A stretch of 9,588 nt of DNA from Calditrichota bacterium. Its GTDB lineage: Bacteria; Calditrichota; Calditrichia; RBG-13-44-9; J075. Of the stretch, positions 1 through 7,444 are shown one piece after another (the stretch's first letter is position 1; the number at the start of each line of letters is the position of its first letter). The stretch spans positions 1 through 9,588 of the forward strand of contig RFIL01000484.1 of NCBI GenBank assembly GCA_003695285.1. The letters run 5' to 3'. A model generated the notes under the pieces. That model ran no database searches. It was not told where the DNA came from and saw only the letters and a program-made list of their open reading frames with translations. The translations under genes were made by a program, and so were the position numbers.

Positions 1-317
1 GAAAAAACTTTACTGCTGGTGACCTGCCCATTGATATACTGAAAACTACTGGAAACATTGGGACCGCTGATAATGTGGAAATCCGTAAAATCCGGTAATT
101 CGGGATTGGGAATACTTTGAAATCCCCCTTTCACCTCCAGTTGATATTGAAACTGTTGATTCACTCCCACCGGGTTTTTGCTTACAGAGGCTGTCAAGGA
201 TAGCTCCTGAGAGATTCCCAAAGCTGACAATAATAATACGATTAGGGGAATAAAGGGGGTACCCCATAAAATTCTGTAAAACTTTTCCCTCGTAGTGATT
301 TGGAATTTATTTTTCAT
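1..317 (-). CDS. batD: BatD family protein (oxygen tolerance), N-terminal part only
   Basis: This is the first 105 codons of a protein that continues past the left edge. It begins with a basic stretch (MKNKFQITTREK), then a hydrophobic segment at about residues 21-36 that serves as signal peptide or anchor. The mature part starts near SQELSLTASV and carries typical BatD wording: SVSKNPVGVNQQFQYQLEVK, then LPDFTDFHIISGPN, SSSFQYINGQ and a final TSSKVF. BatD proteins are periplasmic beta-sandwich proteins with a C-terminal membrane anchor that accompany the BatA/BatB VWA proteins; their molecular role is not settled. The ATG at 315-317 is preceded by a purine-rich AAGAGA, a modest ribosome site. 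A gap of 70 bases separates it from the upstream TPR gene, the largest gap in the window. The other long frame here, starting at about 267, does not give family-like protein. The family call is firm; the rest of the protein cannot be judged. Confidence 0.88.
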   Translation of the reverse strand, partial: MKNKFQITTREKFYRILWGTPFIPLIVLLLSALGISQELSLTASVSKNPVGVNQQFQYQLEVKGGFQSIPNPELPDFTDFHIISGPNVSSSFQYINGQVTSSKVF

Positions 318-387
318 AGTCTCTTACATTTTTTAATCACATAGTGAACACAATCATTAAAAAAAAGGTTTATGGAACAGGTGCCAT

Positions 388-975
388 TTACCAGTCTTTC
401 TCCACCTTTCGCTTCCTCCTGAGCGGAATTCGACGGAGTTTTTTATTTTCTTTTTCCTTGCTTTTTAACGCCTGCAGAATTCGTTCTGCTTCCTCCCTGG
501 TTAATTCTTTCTTTTCCTTCAACTCCTGAGGTTGAGCTTGTTTCTGCTGTTCCTCCTGTTTTTGCCCTTTTTGTTCTTCAGGCTGATTCTGATTTTGCTG
601 TTCCTGGTTCTGTTCCTCGGATTCTTGTTGATCTTGCTGTTGTTGTTCCTGTTGCTGCTGGTCTTGTTGCTGCTGTTGCTCCTGCTGAGACTGTGACTTC
701 TGTTTTTGTTGGTCTTCCTGATCTTGTTGGTTCTGCTGTTGTTGTTGCTGTTGCTGCTGCTGTTGCTGTTCTTTTTCAATCTTCTCCTTTAGCGCATTCA
801 GCTTTTCATGGGTCGGGTCTATCCTTAATCCCAGTTCAATCTGTTGTAATGCCTCGGGAATTTCACTGTGAATGTAATGCCGCGCTGCCAGATGGTAATA
901 GTCATCTGCGCTCTGAGCATAAATCATGGTCCCCAATACCAGAAACAGCAACATCATTGAACGAATGTATTTCAT
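388..975 (-). CDS. BatC-like TPR protein with long Gln-rich linker and KDW C-terminus
   Basis: A 195-residue exported protein. Residues 1-20 form a signal peptide ending in TMIYAQ. Residues about 23-57 form one TPR-like helical pair (YYHLAARHYIH...EALQQIELGLRIDP). Residues 70-150 are a low-complexity linker in which I count 50 Gln in 81 residues, starting with a run of 12 and broken up by Glu, Asp, Asn, Lys and Ser. A helical segment follows (LTREEAERILQAL, 158-170), and then a strongly basic tail ending VEKDW. From memory of the family, the Gln-rich linker plus basic KDW end is the C-terminal half of BatC in Bacteroidetes-type operons. Here it is on a separate gene from the main TPR array. 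The start ATG overlaps the stop of the upstream TPR gene (ATGA), which suggests translational coupling. It is probably a periplasmic partner of BatA/BatB/BatD; the function of the linker is unknown. Several long frames overlapping it on both strands are products of the stop-poor repeat. Confidence 0.85.
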   Translation of the reverse strand: MKYIRSMMLLFLVLGTMIYAQSADDYYHLAARHYIHSEIPEALQQIELGLRIDPTHEKLNALKEKIEKEQQQQQQQQQQQQNQQDQEDQQKQKSQSQQEQQQQQDQQQQEQQQQDQQESEEQNQEQQNQNQPEEQKGQKQEEQQKQAQPQELKEKKELTREEAERILQALKSKEKENKKLRRIPLRRKRKVEKDW

Positions 976-1637
976 GCTCCCTCTCCCTCCTCAATTTCCA
1001 CCACATCTTTCAAACGAGAGATAAAACCCTGGTAAGCTGCAACAGTTGAATCAGAATTCATCCCCTGAATCATCAGGTAATAGGCATCTTTATAACGATG
1101 TTGTAAAATGAGCTTTTCTGCTTCTTCTTTAAGCTGTCCAGCAAATTCAGAAGGCTCGATCTTTTTCTGCGGTGGCGGTGGTTGTTGTTTTTGTTTGTCG
1201 GATTGCTCTTTCAATTTGGCACGAACCAGTTCCAGATTATACTTTGCTTCGGTATCTTCGGGATTCAAATCTAACGCTTTTTTATAGGCATCAATGGCTT
1301 CTGCATATTTTTGAAGCTGATACAGAGTATTTCCCATGTTGTAGTATGCCATCTCCTGCAAAGAGATTTCTCTGGTATTCAGTGCCTTCTGAAAAGCCTG
1401 TAACGCCTCTTCATATTTACCCAGTTTATAGAAAGCATTCCCGGCATTAAAGTTGATTAACGGATTATCCGGTTCTTCCTTCAGCGCTTGTTGAAAGGCG
1501 TTGAGAGCCTCTTCCCATTGCTGATTCTTGTAAGCCGTTACCCCTTTTTTAAGAAGTGCCTGCGTACTTTCCGCTATCATGAACTGGGAAACAAACAAAA
1601 TCCCCAATATATAAACTGTTACCTTATGCATTGTCAT
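972..1637 (-). CDS. Exported tetratricopeptide repeat protein of the Bat operon (BatC/BatE-like)
   Basis: A 221-residue protein with an N-terminal signal or anchor segment (about residues 5-23). About three TPR units follow: AYKNQQWEEALNAFQQALKE (35-54), NAGNAFYKLGKYEEALQAF (64-82) and NMGNTLYQLQKYAEAIDAY (100-118), then LNPEDTEAKYNLELVRAKL. A short linker has a four-proline run (153-156). The C-terminal helical part (about 162-215, including LILQHRYKDAYYLMIQGM) ends in an acidic EIEEGEGA. TPR proteins at this position in Bat operons are thought to act as periplasmic scaffolds for the VWA proteins. The start is the ATG directly abutting the stop of batB (TAG then ATG), with AGGG about 7 bases upstream; a second in-frame ATG two codons later is possible. 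It lacks the KDW tail expected of a full BatC, which is found on the next gene. It could be described as either BatC or a BatE-like TPR protein. Confidence 0.88.
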   Translation of the reverse strand: MTMHKVTVYILGILFVSQFMIAESTQALLKKGVTAYKNQQWEEALNAFQQALKEEPDNPLINFNAGNAFYKLGKYEEALQAFQKALNTREISLQEMAYYNMGNTLYQLQKYAEAIDAYKKALDLNPEDTEAKYNLELVRAKLKEQSDKQKQQPPPPQKKIEPSEFAGQLKEEAEKLILQHRYKDAYYLMIQGMNSDSTVAAYQGFISRLKDVVEIEEGEGA

Positions 1638-2657
1638 CTATGCCCTTCCCCGCTTCTTACGACGTCGTTCACTCATAACAGCTTCTATGACCAGTAAAGC
1701 CATTGCCAGAAACAGAAAAATCTGGAAACGATCCTCAAACTGGGTGAATTCCCGACTGGCCAGCTCCTTTTTTTCCATTTGGGAAATTTCATCGAAAATT
1801 TCGCTTAAATCAGTTCCACCGGGTCCGGAGAAGAAAAATCGCCCTCCGGTTTTTTGTGCAATGGTTTCCAGGGTTTCAATATCGAGGCGGGTCGTTACCA
1901 CTCTTCCCTGACGATCCTTTTTGTACCCGGTCCGATTTCCATACCGATCGTACTCGGGTATGGGTGCACCCTGCGGAGAACCGATGCCAATGGTATGAAT
2001 GATAATTCCTTCTCTGGAAGCTTCCTCAGCGGCTTCAAAGGGATCGCCTTCATGGTTTTCGCCATCAGTTATCAGGATAAGCACCTTGTGTTTTAAATCC
2101 TTTTTAACAAACGACCTTCGTGCGGTATTGATGGCATCCGCAATGGCTGTTCCCGGTTGCGGGATGGTATTCACATCTATTTCATCCAGGAATAGCTGTG
2201 CCGCACTATAATCAAGAGTCAAAGGGCACTGGACAAAGGCTAAACCGGCAAATGCAATCAATCCCACCCGATCCCCCTGTAAACCATTGATAAACCTGCC
2301 AATCTCATGTTTTGCTTTCTCCAGACGATTCGGCGCCACATCCTCGGCCAGCATGCTTTTAGATACATCCACTGCAATAAAGATGTCGATGCCTTCCCGT
2401 TTCACTTCTGCCAGATGTGTGCCAATTTGAGGATCCGTCAACCCCAATATCAGAAAGCACAGTGCGAGAAGGATTAAAACCGACTTCCAGTGTTGTTTTC
2501 TTCGACTGAGATTGGCGGTCAACTGGGCAATGAGTTCTTCATCTCCCAACTGACGAAGCAATCTCCGCCGATAACGGAAGGCCCAGATGAGAAACAGGGC
2601 TAACAAAGGAATCAACCAGTAAAGTTGAAAAAATTCAAGATTCGCAAATCTTAACAT
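1638..2657 (-). CDS. batB: BatB, membrane-anchored VWA-domain protein
   Basis: A 339-residue protein with two N-terminal membrane segments (about 10-27 and 57-74), a von Willebrand factor A domain (about 89-290), and a C-terminal membrane helix (about 310-327) followed by a very basic cytoplasmic tail (SERRRKKRGRA). The metal-binding MIDAS is complete: DVSKS (D97, S99, S101), T170 in QPGTAIADAI and D198 in ITDGEN. The Bat-typical FVQCPLTLDY is at 141-150. The region around 226-256 (GSPQG...RQGRVV) is the insertion usual in BatB. The family binds a divalent cation through the MIDAS and mediates protein contacts with other Bat proteins and MoxR. The start ATG has a good GAGG four bases upstream and lies 11 bases after the stop of batA. 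The N-terminus MLRFANLEFF closely matches that of BatA, supporting this start. Confidence 0.95.
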   Translation of the reverse strand: MLRFANLEFFQLYWLIPLLALFLIWAFRYRRRLLRQLGDEELIAQLTANLSRRKQHWKSVLILLALCFLILGLTDPQIGTHLAEVKREGIDIFIAVDVSKSMLAEDVAPNRLEKAKHEIGRFINGLQGDRVGLIAFAGLAFVQCPLTLDYSAAQLFLDEIDVNTIPQPGTAIADAINTARRSFVKKDLKHKVLILITDGENHEGDPFEAAEEASREGIIIHTIGIGSPQGAPIPEYDRYGNRTGYKKDRQGRVVTTRLDIETLETIAQKTGGRFFFSGPGGTDLSEIFDEISQMEKKELASREFTQFEDRFQIFLFLAMALLVIEAVMSERRRKKRGRA

Positions 2658-2668
2658 GGTTCCTCAAA

Positions 2669-3664
2669 TCAAGGTAATTTTCGCAAAATTGTATGATTAG
2701 CAATCAGCTCCACGACGATTAAAGCAAAGGCTATAAGAGCATAGAGCAGATATTCTTCATGATACTTGGTAAATTCTTTTACTTCAATCCGGGTTTTTTC
2801 CAATTCTCCAATTTCTTTATAAATGGATCGTAATTTTTCGGTGTTGGTCGCCCGGAAATATTTCGCCCCGGTAATTTCCGCTATCCGTGTTAACAATTCT
2901 TCATCGATTTCCACCGGTATCGGTTTGTATTGTTTCCCGAAGATGGGATGGTCAAAGGGATACATGGCTGTGCCACGAGTACCGGCACCTATGGTGTAAA
3001 TACGGATATCAAAAGTATGGGCAATTTGGGCAGCGGTAATAGGGTCCACTTCTCCGGCATTGTTTTCCCCATCGGTTAAGAGGATAATCACCTTACTCTT
3101 AGCTTTCCCATCTTTCAAGCGAGCGACAGCCGTGGCGATGCCATTTCCAATCGCTGTCCCATCCCATTCTGGATTGGCGACCTCCGTTTTTTCCAAAATT
3201 TGCAGCAAGACCCCATAATCGAGTGTCAATGGACACTGGGTGAACGCTTCTCTGGCGAAGATGACCAGCCCAATGGGATCATTCCTTCGTCCCTGAATAA
3301 ACTCTCTGGCGACGGTTTTGGCAGCTTCAATCCGGTTTTTCGGTTTAAAATCTTCCGCCAGCATGGAGGTACTCACATCCAGCACCAGCATAATATCAAT
3401 TCCTTCGGTAATGACTTCTTCCTGTCGACTGCCAGACTGGGGTCGTGCTAACCCTAAAATTAACAAAGACAGAATAGCCAGCCGCACCAGATATAGATGT
3501 TGCCGGAAAACCTGTCTCCAGGAGCGAGGAGCTTGCCGAGCATAGCGCAAGGTTGAGAACTTCATCCTTGCCCGTAATCGAGCACCCCGCCGCCAATAAT
3601 ACACTCCCAACAGGGGTATCAAGACCAGTAATATTAAATATTCGGGATTCGCAAATCGAAACAT
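2669..3664 (-). CDS. batA: BatA, membrane-anchored VWA-domain protein
   Basis: A 331-residue protein with the same layout as the next gene: two N-terminal membrane segments (about 8-24 and 57-73), a VWA domain (about 88-285) and a C-terminal membrane helix (about 304-322). The MIDAS is intact: DVSTS (D96, S98, S100), T170 in EWDGTAIGNG and D198 in LTDGEN. The phrases EEVITEGIDIMLVLD and FTQCPLTLDYG are typical of BatA. The VWA domain should face the periplasm if both N-terminal segments cross the membrane in the usual way. It is the first of the classical Bat genes here, lying 51 bases after the DUF4340 gene. The ribosome site is poor: AAGGA lies about 14 bases upstream, with only a purine stretch close to the ATG, so expression may differ from that of the genes before it. 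The start is supported by the shared N-terminus with BatB (MFRFANPEYL). Confidence 0.95.
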   Translation of the reverse strand: MFRFANPEYLILLVLIPLLGVYYWRRGARLRARMKFSTLRYARQAPRSWRQVFRQHLYLVRLAILSLLILGLARPQSGSRQEEVITEGIDIMLVLDVSTSMLAEDFKPKNRIEAAKTVAREFIQGRRNDPIGLVIFAREAFTQCPLTLDYGVLLQILEKTEVANPEWDGTAIGNGIATAVARLKDGKAKSKVIILLTDGENNAGEVDPITAAQIAHTFDIRIYTIGAGTRGTAMYPFDHPIFGKQYKPIPVEIDEELLTRIAEITGAKYFRATNTEKLRSIYKEIGELEKTRIEVKEFTKYHEEYLLYALIAFALIVVELIANHTILRKLP

Positions 3665-3715
3665 CTTTTTCTAACAGTTCCTTACGTAGTTTAAAATAGC
3701 CAGTAAAAATTTAAG

Positions 3716-5065
3716 TTAGCTCTTTTCTTTCTCCTTACTGATTCGCAGGTCACTTTCTTTTATCTTTAAATCTTTCAGGAATTGCTTCCGAACCAGATAT
3801 ACTGAATTAAATTGGCTCGTCGTAGCATAAATCTGCTCATCGTTCTCTTTACCAAGCCGAATTTCCAGCAATTGTTCTCCCTGCTTAAATAATCGGACTG
3901 ATAAGGTCGGTGTAACCAGACCGTATACTTCCAAATCGTGTGGTTCATCTTCGACGAATTTTTCAATGGAAGCAAAACGTATATGATTCAATAACGTTTC
4001 GACCTCATCCGGATCCGCCTGGGGCATCTCCGGTTGGTCAAGATACCAACGGTTATGAGTATCCTTCCTCAGGGTTATCAACGTGTCCTGGTAACTGATC
4101 TCCAAACCATCGATGGAGTCGGTATCCACCATCACCAAATTTTTATCACGATAACTGTTGACAGGTTTGGTGAGATCATCTACCAGCATTTCACTCACCT
4201 TAAACACCGGTGTGCGAGATATATCTCGAGCATAGTAATAATTTCCATCTTTTTTTCCGATCCACAATTCCTTCTTCTTTCCGCCTTCTAATTTGACCAC
4301 CACCCGGATAACCGGTTTCTTCAAACCATAGGCATTAAGTTTAGTTCCGGGATCATCAATAAAATCGGTTGCACTCTGAGATTGCAACCTCTCTAACAAA
4401 CTATTCACCCGATAATTTTCTGCCGGACGCTGGATATTGCTTATCTGCCAATCCCCTTTTTCATCCTTTGCAAATATCACTTTATGGCCGGGTTGGAAGA
4501 CATCCAGCTCTTTAACCAGTGGTTTGTCAAAATAAAGCGGACGTCTATCTCGCCAATCATGGAGGGGTTTGTTCAGAACAGAGCTAAAACTTTTCTCTAT
4601 GGTATAAATGATGGTATCACTTCGGGTGGCAAACACAAAATTCCCCACCGGGGTTTCGTCTCCGATGAACAAGGAATCCCTGGCTCCGGATTCATCGGTT
4701 AACCGGATCGCTGTTGAAGCATTTTTCACCCCAAATTCTTCCAGCCGATCCGGGGTAATGGAAATTTTCCTATCCCATTTCAATTCCTTAATATCCTCCA
4801 GAAGAGAATGAATTGCGGTTTCACTGGCCGCTGTTTGTACCGGCTTCACGATTCCCCAGGTTTCCCCCTGGTTCTGAAAAGTAAATTCGCCATGCGTATT
4901 GCGAATGCGGATTTCACTCAGACTATCCGCATTGATGTGGAACACTCGCGTGGCTTCTTCCTTCTCTTTTTCTTTGCGTTCCGTTTGTTTGACCTCCACC
5001 AGATAGATGTACCCTGCCATGGCGATGAAAATTGCGAGGATGATAAATGTCGACTGTTTTCCCAT
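3716..5065 (-). CDS. DUF4340 protein, membrane-anchored, three tandem repeats
   Basis: A 449-residue protein with one N-terminal membrane anchor (about residues 6-23), a charged spacer rich in Lys and Glu (26-39), then a large periplasmic part. That part is built of three repeats of about 135 residues. Key positions recur at near-constant spacing: Trp 70/206/340; FGV or YGL at 111/246/381; a Gly in FIGDE, WIGKK and RLGKE at 135/270/405; and WRDRRP at 171 matching YRDKNL at 305. This is the pattern of DUF4340, a family of unknown biochemical function commonly encoded beside GldG-type ABC exporter components. It follows the GldG-like gene by 12 bases, with GGGGAT serving as a fair ribosome site. 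The role is inferred from context: an extracytoplasmic partner of the ABC exporter. The C-terminus is rich in Lys and Glu. Confidence 0.9.
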   Translation of the reverse strand: MGKQSTFIILAIFIAMAGYIYLVEVKQTERKEKEKEEATRVFHINADSLSEIRIRNTHGEFTFQNQGETWGIVKPVQTAASETAIHSLLEDIKELKWDRKISITPDRLEEFGVKNASTAIRLTDESGARDSLFIGDETPVGNFVFATRSDTIIYTIEKSFSSVLNKPLHDWRDRRPLYFDKPLVKELDVFQPGHKVIFAKDEKGDWQISNIQRPAENYRVNSLLERLQSQSATDFIDDPGTKLNAYGLKKPVIRVVVKLEGGKKKELWIGKKDGNYYYARDISRTPVFKVSEMLVDDLTKPVNSYRDKNLVMVDTDSIDGLEISYQDTLITLRKDTHNRWYLDQPEMPQADPDEVETLLNHIRFASIEKFVEDEPHDLEVYGLVTPTLSVRLFKQGEQLLEIRLGKENDEQIYATTSQFNSVYLVRKQFLKDLKIKESDLRISKEKEKS

Positions 5066-5077
5066 AGCAAGAATCCC

Positions 5078-6622
5078 CTATTTCCGACGTTTAAAATATA
5101 CTACCACTCCTGCTACCACCGTCACCAATGGAATAACAAAGACACTGATCAGCAGAATCAGTGCACTTTGATCGGCAGTAATTGTTACCCGGCGATCCTC
5201 AATCTCTTTAGGTCTGATTGTTATCATATCTTCCTGCTCTGCCAGCCAGTTGATCAGATTCAATGCCAGGTCTCGGTTCCCGGCATTCTGAATGTGCTGA
5301 TTGGTGGCAAAATCACTATCCCCAATGACCAACAACCGTGCCCTTTTCACGCTATCAATTTGAACCGTAACAGAAACAGCCATTGATACCGGCCCCTGGA
5401 TATCTTTTCCCTCATTATACTCCAGGGGTTCCCTGTCATAATCTGTCTCTGCCCAGGTAGTGGGTAAACTCTTAAAGAGCTCCTGAACTTCGATAGAATC
5501 ACTCTGGGATTCCTTTTTAACCACAGAACAGGCTTCCGGGAAATAGGTGGTTAAATCAAACTCCTGAAACATTGGATGATTTTCATATTTACTTACCAGG
5601 ACTACCTGGGGTCCCATCCCGTAGAGCTGACCAATCCCACTAACATCCAGAATAAGATTATTGCCGACCTCCAGAGGATATTGTTCTAATAAACTCACCA
5701 GGTTCGATTTTGCACCGGGGTCGAGAAATACCCCCAGTTTTCCCCCACGGTCCAGATAAGCCTTCAGCGAATCACGCTCAAAGGGGAGAAGATCACTCCT
5801 GGCTCCTGCAATAATCAGAGCTGCACAATCAGAGGGAATCCCTCGGGTCTCAACAAAGTTCAATGTCTTCACTGTGAAATTTTCATCCCGTAACCCCTGA
5901 GCTAATAAACTATATCCATCCGGAGCCGTTTCTTCACTTTCAACATCATGTTCGCCATGCCCGGTTAAAAAATAGATGGTTTTACTCTGCGTGCGGGTAA
6001 CTTTCAGAATGGCGTTGGTCAATTTGTTTTCACTTAATTCGTTTCCATCAATTTTAACCTGATTAGCCCCACTCTCAACCACAATTGTTGCATAATCAAC
6101 ATCTCCATATTGTTTCGCCAGAGCCGGCTGCTCCAGGGGGTCTACAAAACGATAATGAATTCGGGAAGAATAATAAGCGTAATTTTCCAACCATTGGCGT
6201 GTCAACTCTTCCTCCCCGGTTTTGTAGAAGGCCGTTATCTGAATATCCCGGGTGAGTTGTTTTAATAATTGAACGGTTTGGGGAGCCAGGCTATATAAGC
6301 CCTTTTCGGTTAAATCTTTCCGGATATGATGACGGGTAGTCAGAAAGGCCAGCATTCCCACTATACCCAGAAACAGGATGGTGACAAACAGAGTATTGGC
6401 CCCATAACGAAGCGCACGGTGGCTGATGGAACGCCTCCGAAGTTGATAGATTTGGAATAATCCCACCAAGAGTAACAACACCCCCAACCCTATAAGGGTG
6501 GTAAAGATCCAGCGAGGCTGAAAGGGAAAACCATAGCGGTATACCAGGGCCAAAATGGTCAGCAGGAACCCAAACAGCAAAGCCATCTGAGGAAATCGTT
6601 CTCGTATTTGTGCGATCATCAT
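5078..6622 (-). CDS. GldG-family ABC transporter auxiliary protein (ABC_transp_aux)
   Basis: A 514-residue membrane protein. Membrane segments are visible at about 13-29, 38-58, 76-96 and, at the C-terminus, 484-509, ending in KRRK. The long periplasmic part between them matches the GldG/ABC_transp_aux family: GLYSLAPQTVQLLKQL (108-123), YFLTGHGEHD (217-226), LDRGGKLGVFLDPGA (290-304), VIGDSDFATN (432-441) and LNLINWLAEQED (454-465). In Flavobacterium, GldG works with GldF and GldA as an ABC system needed for gliding, although close relatives occur in many non-gliding bacteria. The first two membrane segments lie ahead of the one that normally leads into the family's domain. The start may be either of two adjacent ATGs; AAGGTGAGG lies 4 or 7 bases upstream of them. 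It lies 36 bases after the permease gene. Confidence 0.92.
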   Translation of the reverse strand: MMIAQIRERFPQMALLFGFLLTILALVYRYGFPFQPRWIFTTLIGLGVLLLLVGLFQIYQLRRRSISHRALRYGANTLFVTILFLGIVGMLAFLTTRHHIRKDLTEKGLYSLAPQTVQLLKQLTRDIQITAFYKTGEEELTRQWLENYAYYSSRIHYRFVDPLEQPALAKQYGDVDYATIVVESGANQVKIDGNELSENKLTNAILKVTRTQSKTIYFLTGHGEHDVESEETAPDGYSLLAQGLRDENFTVKTLNFVETRGIPSDCAALIIAGARSDLLPFERDSLKAYLDRGGKLGVFLDPGAKSNLVSLLEQYPLEVGNNLILDVSGIGQLYGMGPQVVLVSKYENHPMFQEFDLTTYFPEACSVVKKESQSDSIEVQELFKSLPTTWAETDYDREPLEYNEGKDIQGPVSMAVSVTVQIDSVKRARLLVIGDSDFATNQHIQNAGNRDLALNLINWLAEQEDMITIRPKEIEDRRVTITADQSALILLISVFVIPLVTVVAGVVVYFKRRK

Positions 6623-6658
6623 CCTACCTCACCTTCGTTTTCATCTGAACACCATCAT

Positions 6659-7444
6659 TTATGCTTTCCATCGTGAACTCTCAATGGATTTAAAGGTCAA
6701 AAACATACCTGTTGAGATGAGCAAAAGGTAATAAGCAAGGTGTTGTGTATCCAGGATACCTCGAGCAAAGTCTTCAAAATGGTTAATGATGGATAGATAT
6801 TTAAACACGGGCGCCAGTAGTTCACCTGAAAACTCCGCCGCCCAACTGATAACCCACAACAGAAGAGATAAACCAAAGGAACCTATCGCAGCAATTATCT
6901 GGTTTTCAGTAAGGGAAGAGATCCATAACCCCACTGCCACGAAAGCTCCTCCAAAAAGAACCAATCCCAGATACCCCGCCAAAACCGGTAGTGAGTCAGG
7001 ATTACCATATAGAAACAACAGCAGATTAAAGACCACCGTGGGGGCAAGCATGATCAGATAAAACACCACCCCGGCCAGCCATTTACCTATCACAATATTT
7101 CCCACCGAAACCGGTGTTGTGTAAAGAAGTTCTACTGTGCCCGCCTTTTTTTCTTCCGCATATAAACGCATGGTCACCAGCGGAAGAATAAATAACGAAA
7201 TCAAAGCTACATTAAAGAAATAGGGGGTGATGACATGGAGATTGACATTTAACCGGGCTCGTCCCATTCCCCCGAACTGGCTGGAACGCATCATATCCAT
7301 ATACTGTTGCTCAACAAACCAGCTCAGATTAGAATAAAAGAAGTAGCCTACTATCACGGTAAAAAGGGCAATCACCACATAGGCGATGGGAGAATAGAAG
7401 AAATGTTTCATTTCAGCCTGGAAAATAGCCACTGTCTTTTTCAT
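6659..7444 (-). CDS. ABC-2 type permease (GldF-like)
   Basis: A 261-residue integral membrane protein with about six hydrophobic segments (approximately 19-38, 72-92, 122-145, 154-176, 183-203 and 236-251). The cytoplasmic coupling region reads RLYAEEKKAGTVELLYTTPV (93-112), the standard signature of GldF/NosY-type ABC-2 permeases. The C-terminal HFEDFARGILDTQHLAYY (222-239) is also typical of the gliding-type subfamily. It should form the transmembrane channel with the ATPase encoded just before it. Its ATG overlaps the ATPase stop by 4 bases (ATGA), a sign of coupled translation and fixed stoichiometry. The substrate cannot be read from the sequence. Length is normal for the family. Confidence 0.94.
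   Translation of the reverse strand: MKKTVAIFQAEMKHFFYSPIAYVVIALFTVIVGYFFYSNLSWFVEQQYMDMMRSSQFGGMGRARLNVNLHVITPYFFNVALISLFILPLVTMRLYAEEKKAGTVELLYTTPVSVGNIVIGKWLAGVVFYLIMLAPTVVFNLLLFLYGNPDSLPVLAGYLGLVLFGGAFVAVGLWISSLTENQIIAAIGSFGLSLLLWVISWAAEFSGELLAPVFKYLSIINHFEDFARGILDTQHLAYYLLLISTGMFLTFKSIESSRWKA

Noticed and set aside
46..267. 73-codon frame on the minus strand
   Set aside because: It is a shifted frame within the batD start. The frame beginning at 317 gives a signal peptide and clear BatD wording across the same bases.
318..358. Possible promoter before batD (TTGTGT ... AATGTA)
   Set aside because: Both boxes match poorly and the organism's consensus is unknown, so there is no real support.
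520..775. Triplet microsatellite or CRISPR-like repeat
   Set aside because: There are no spacers or fixed repeat units. The repeat is coding, in frame, with mixed Gln codons and interspersed charged residues.
519..779. 86-codon Asn/Ser-rich frame on the minus strand, and a 118-codon plus-strand frame at 693-1049
   Set aside because: Both are by-products of the stop-poor CAG/CAA repeat read in other frames; neither has a ribosome site or family resemblance.
3665..3715. Possible internal promoter before batA
   Set aside because: The 51-base gap is AT-rich and contains TATTTT, but no matching -35 element at proper spacing was seen.
4808..5386. 192-codon plus-strand frame
   Set aside because: It lies antisense across the DUF4340 and GldG-like genes, both of which are strongly supported. 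Its translation is rich in His, Cys and Asn and resembles no family.
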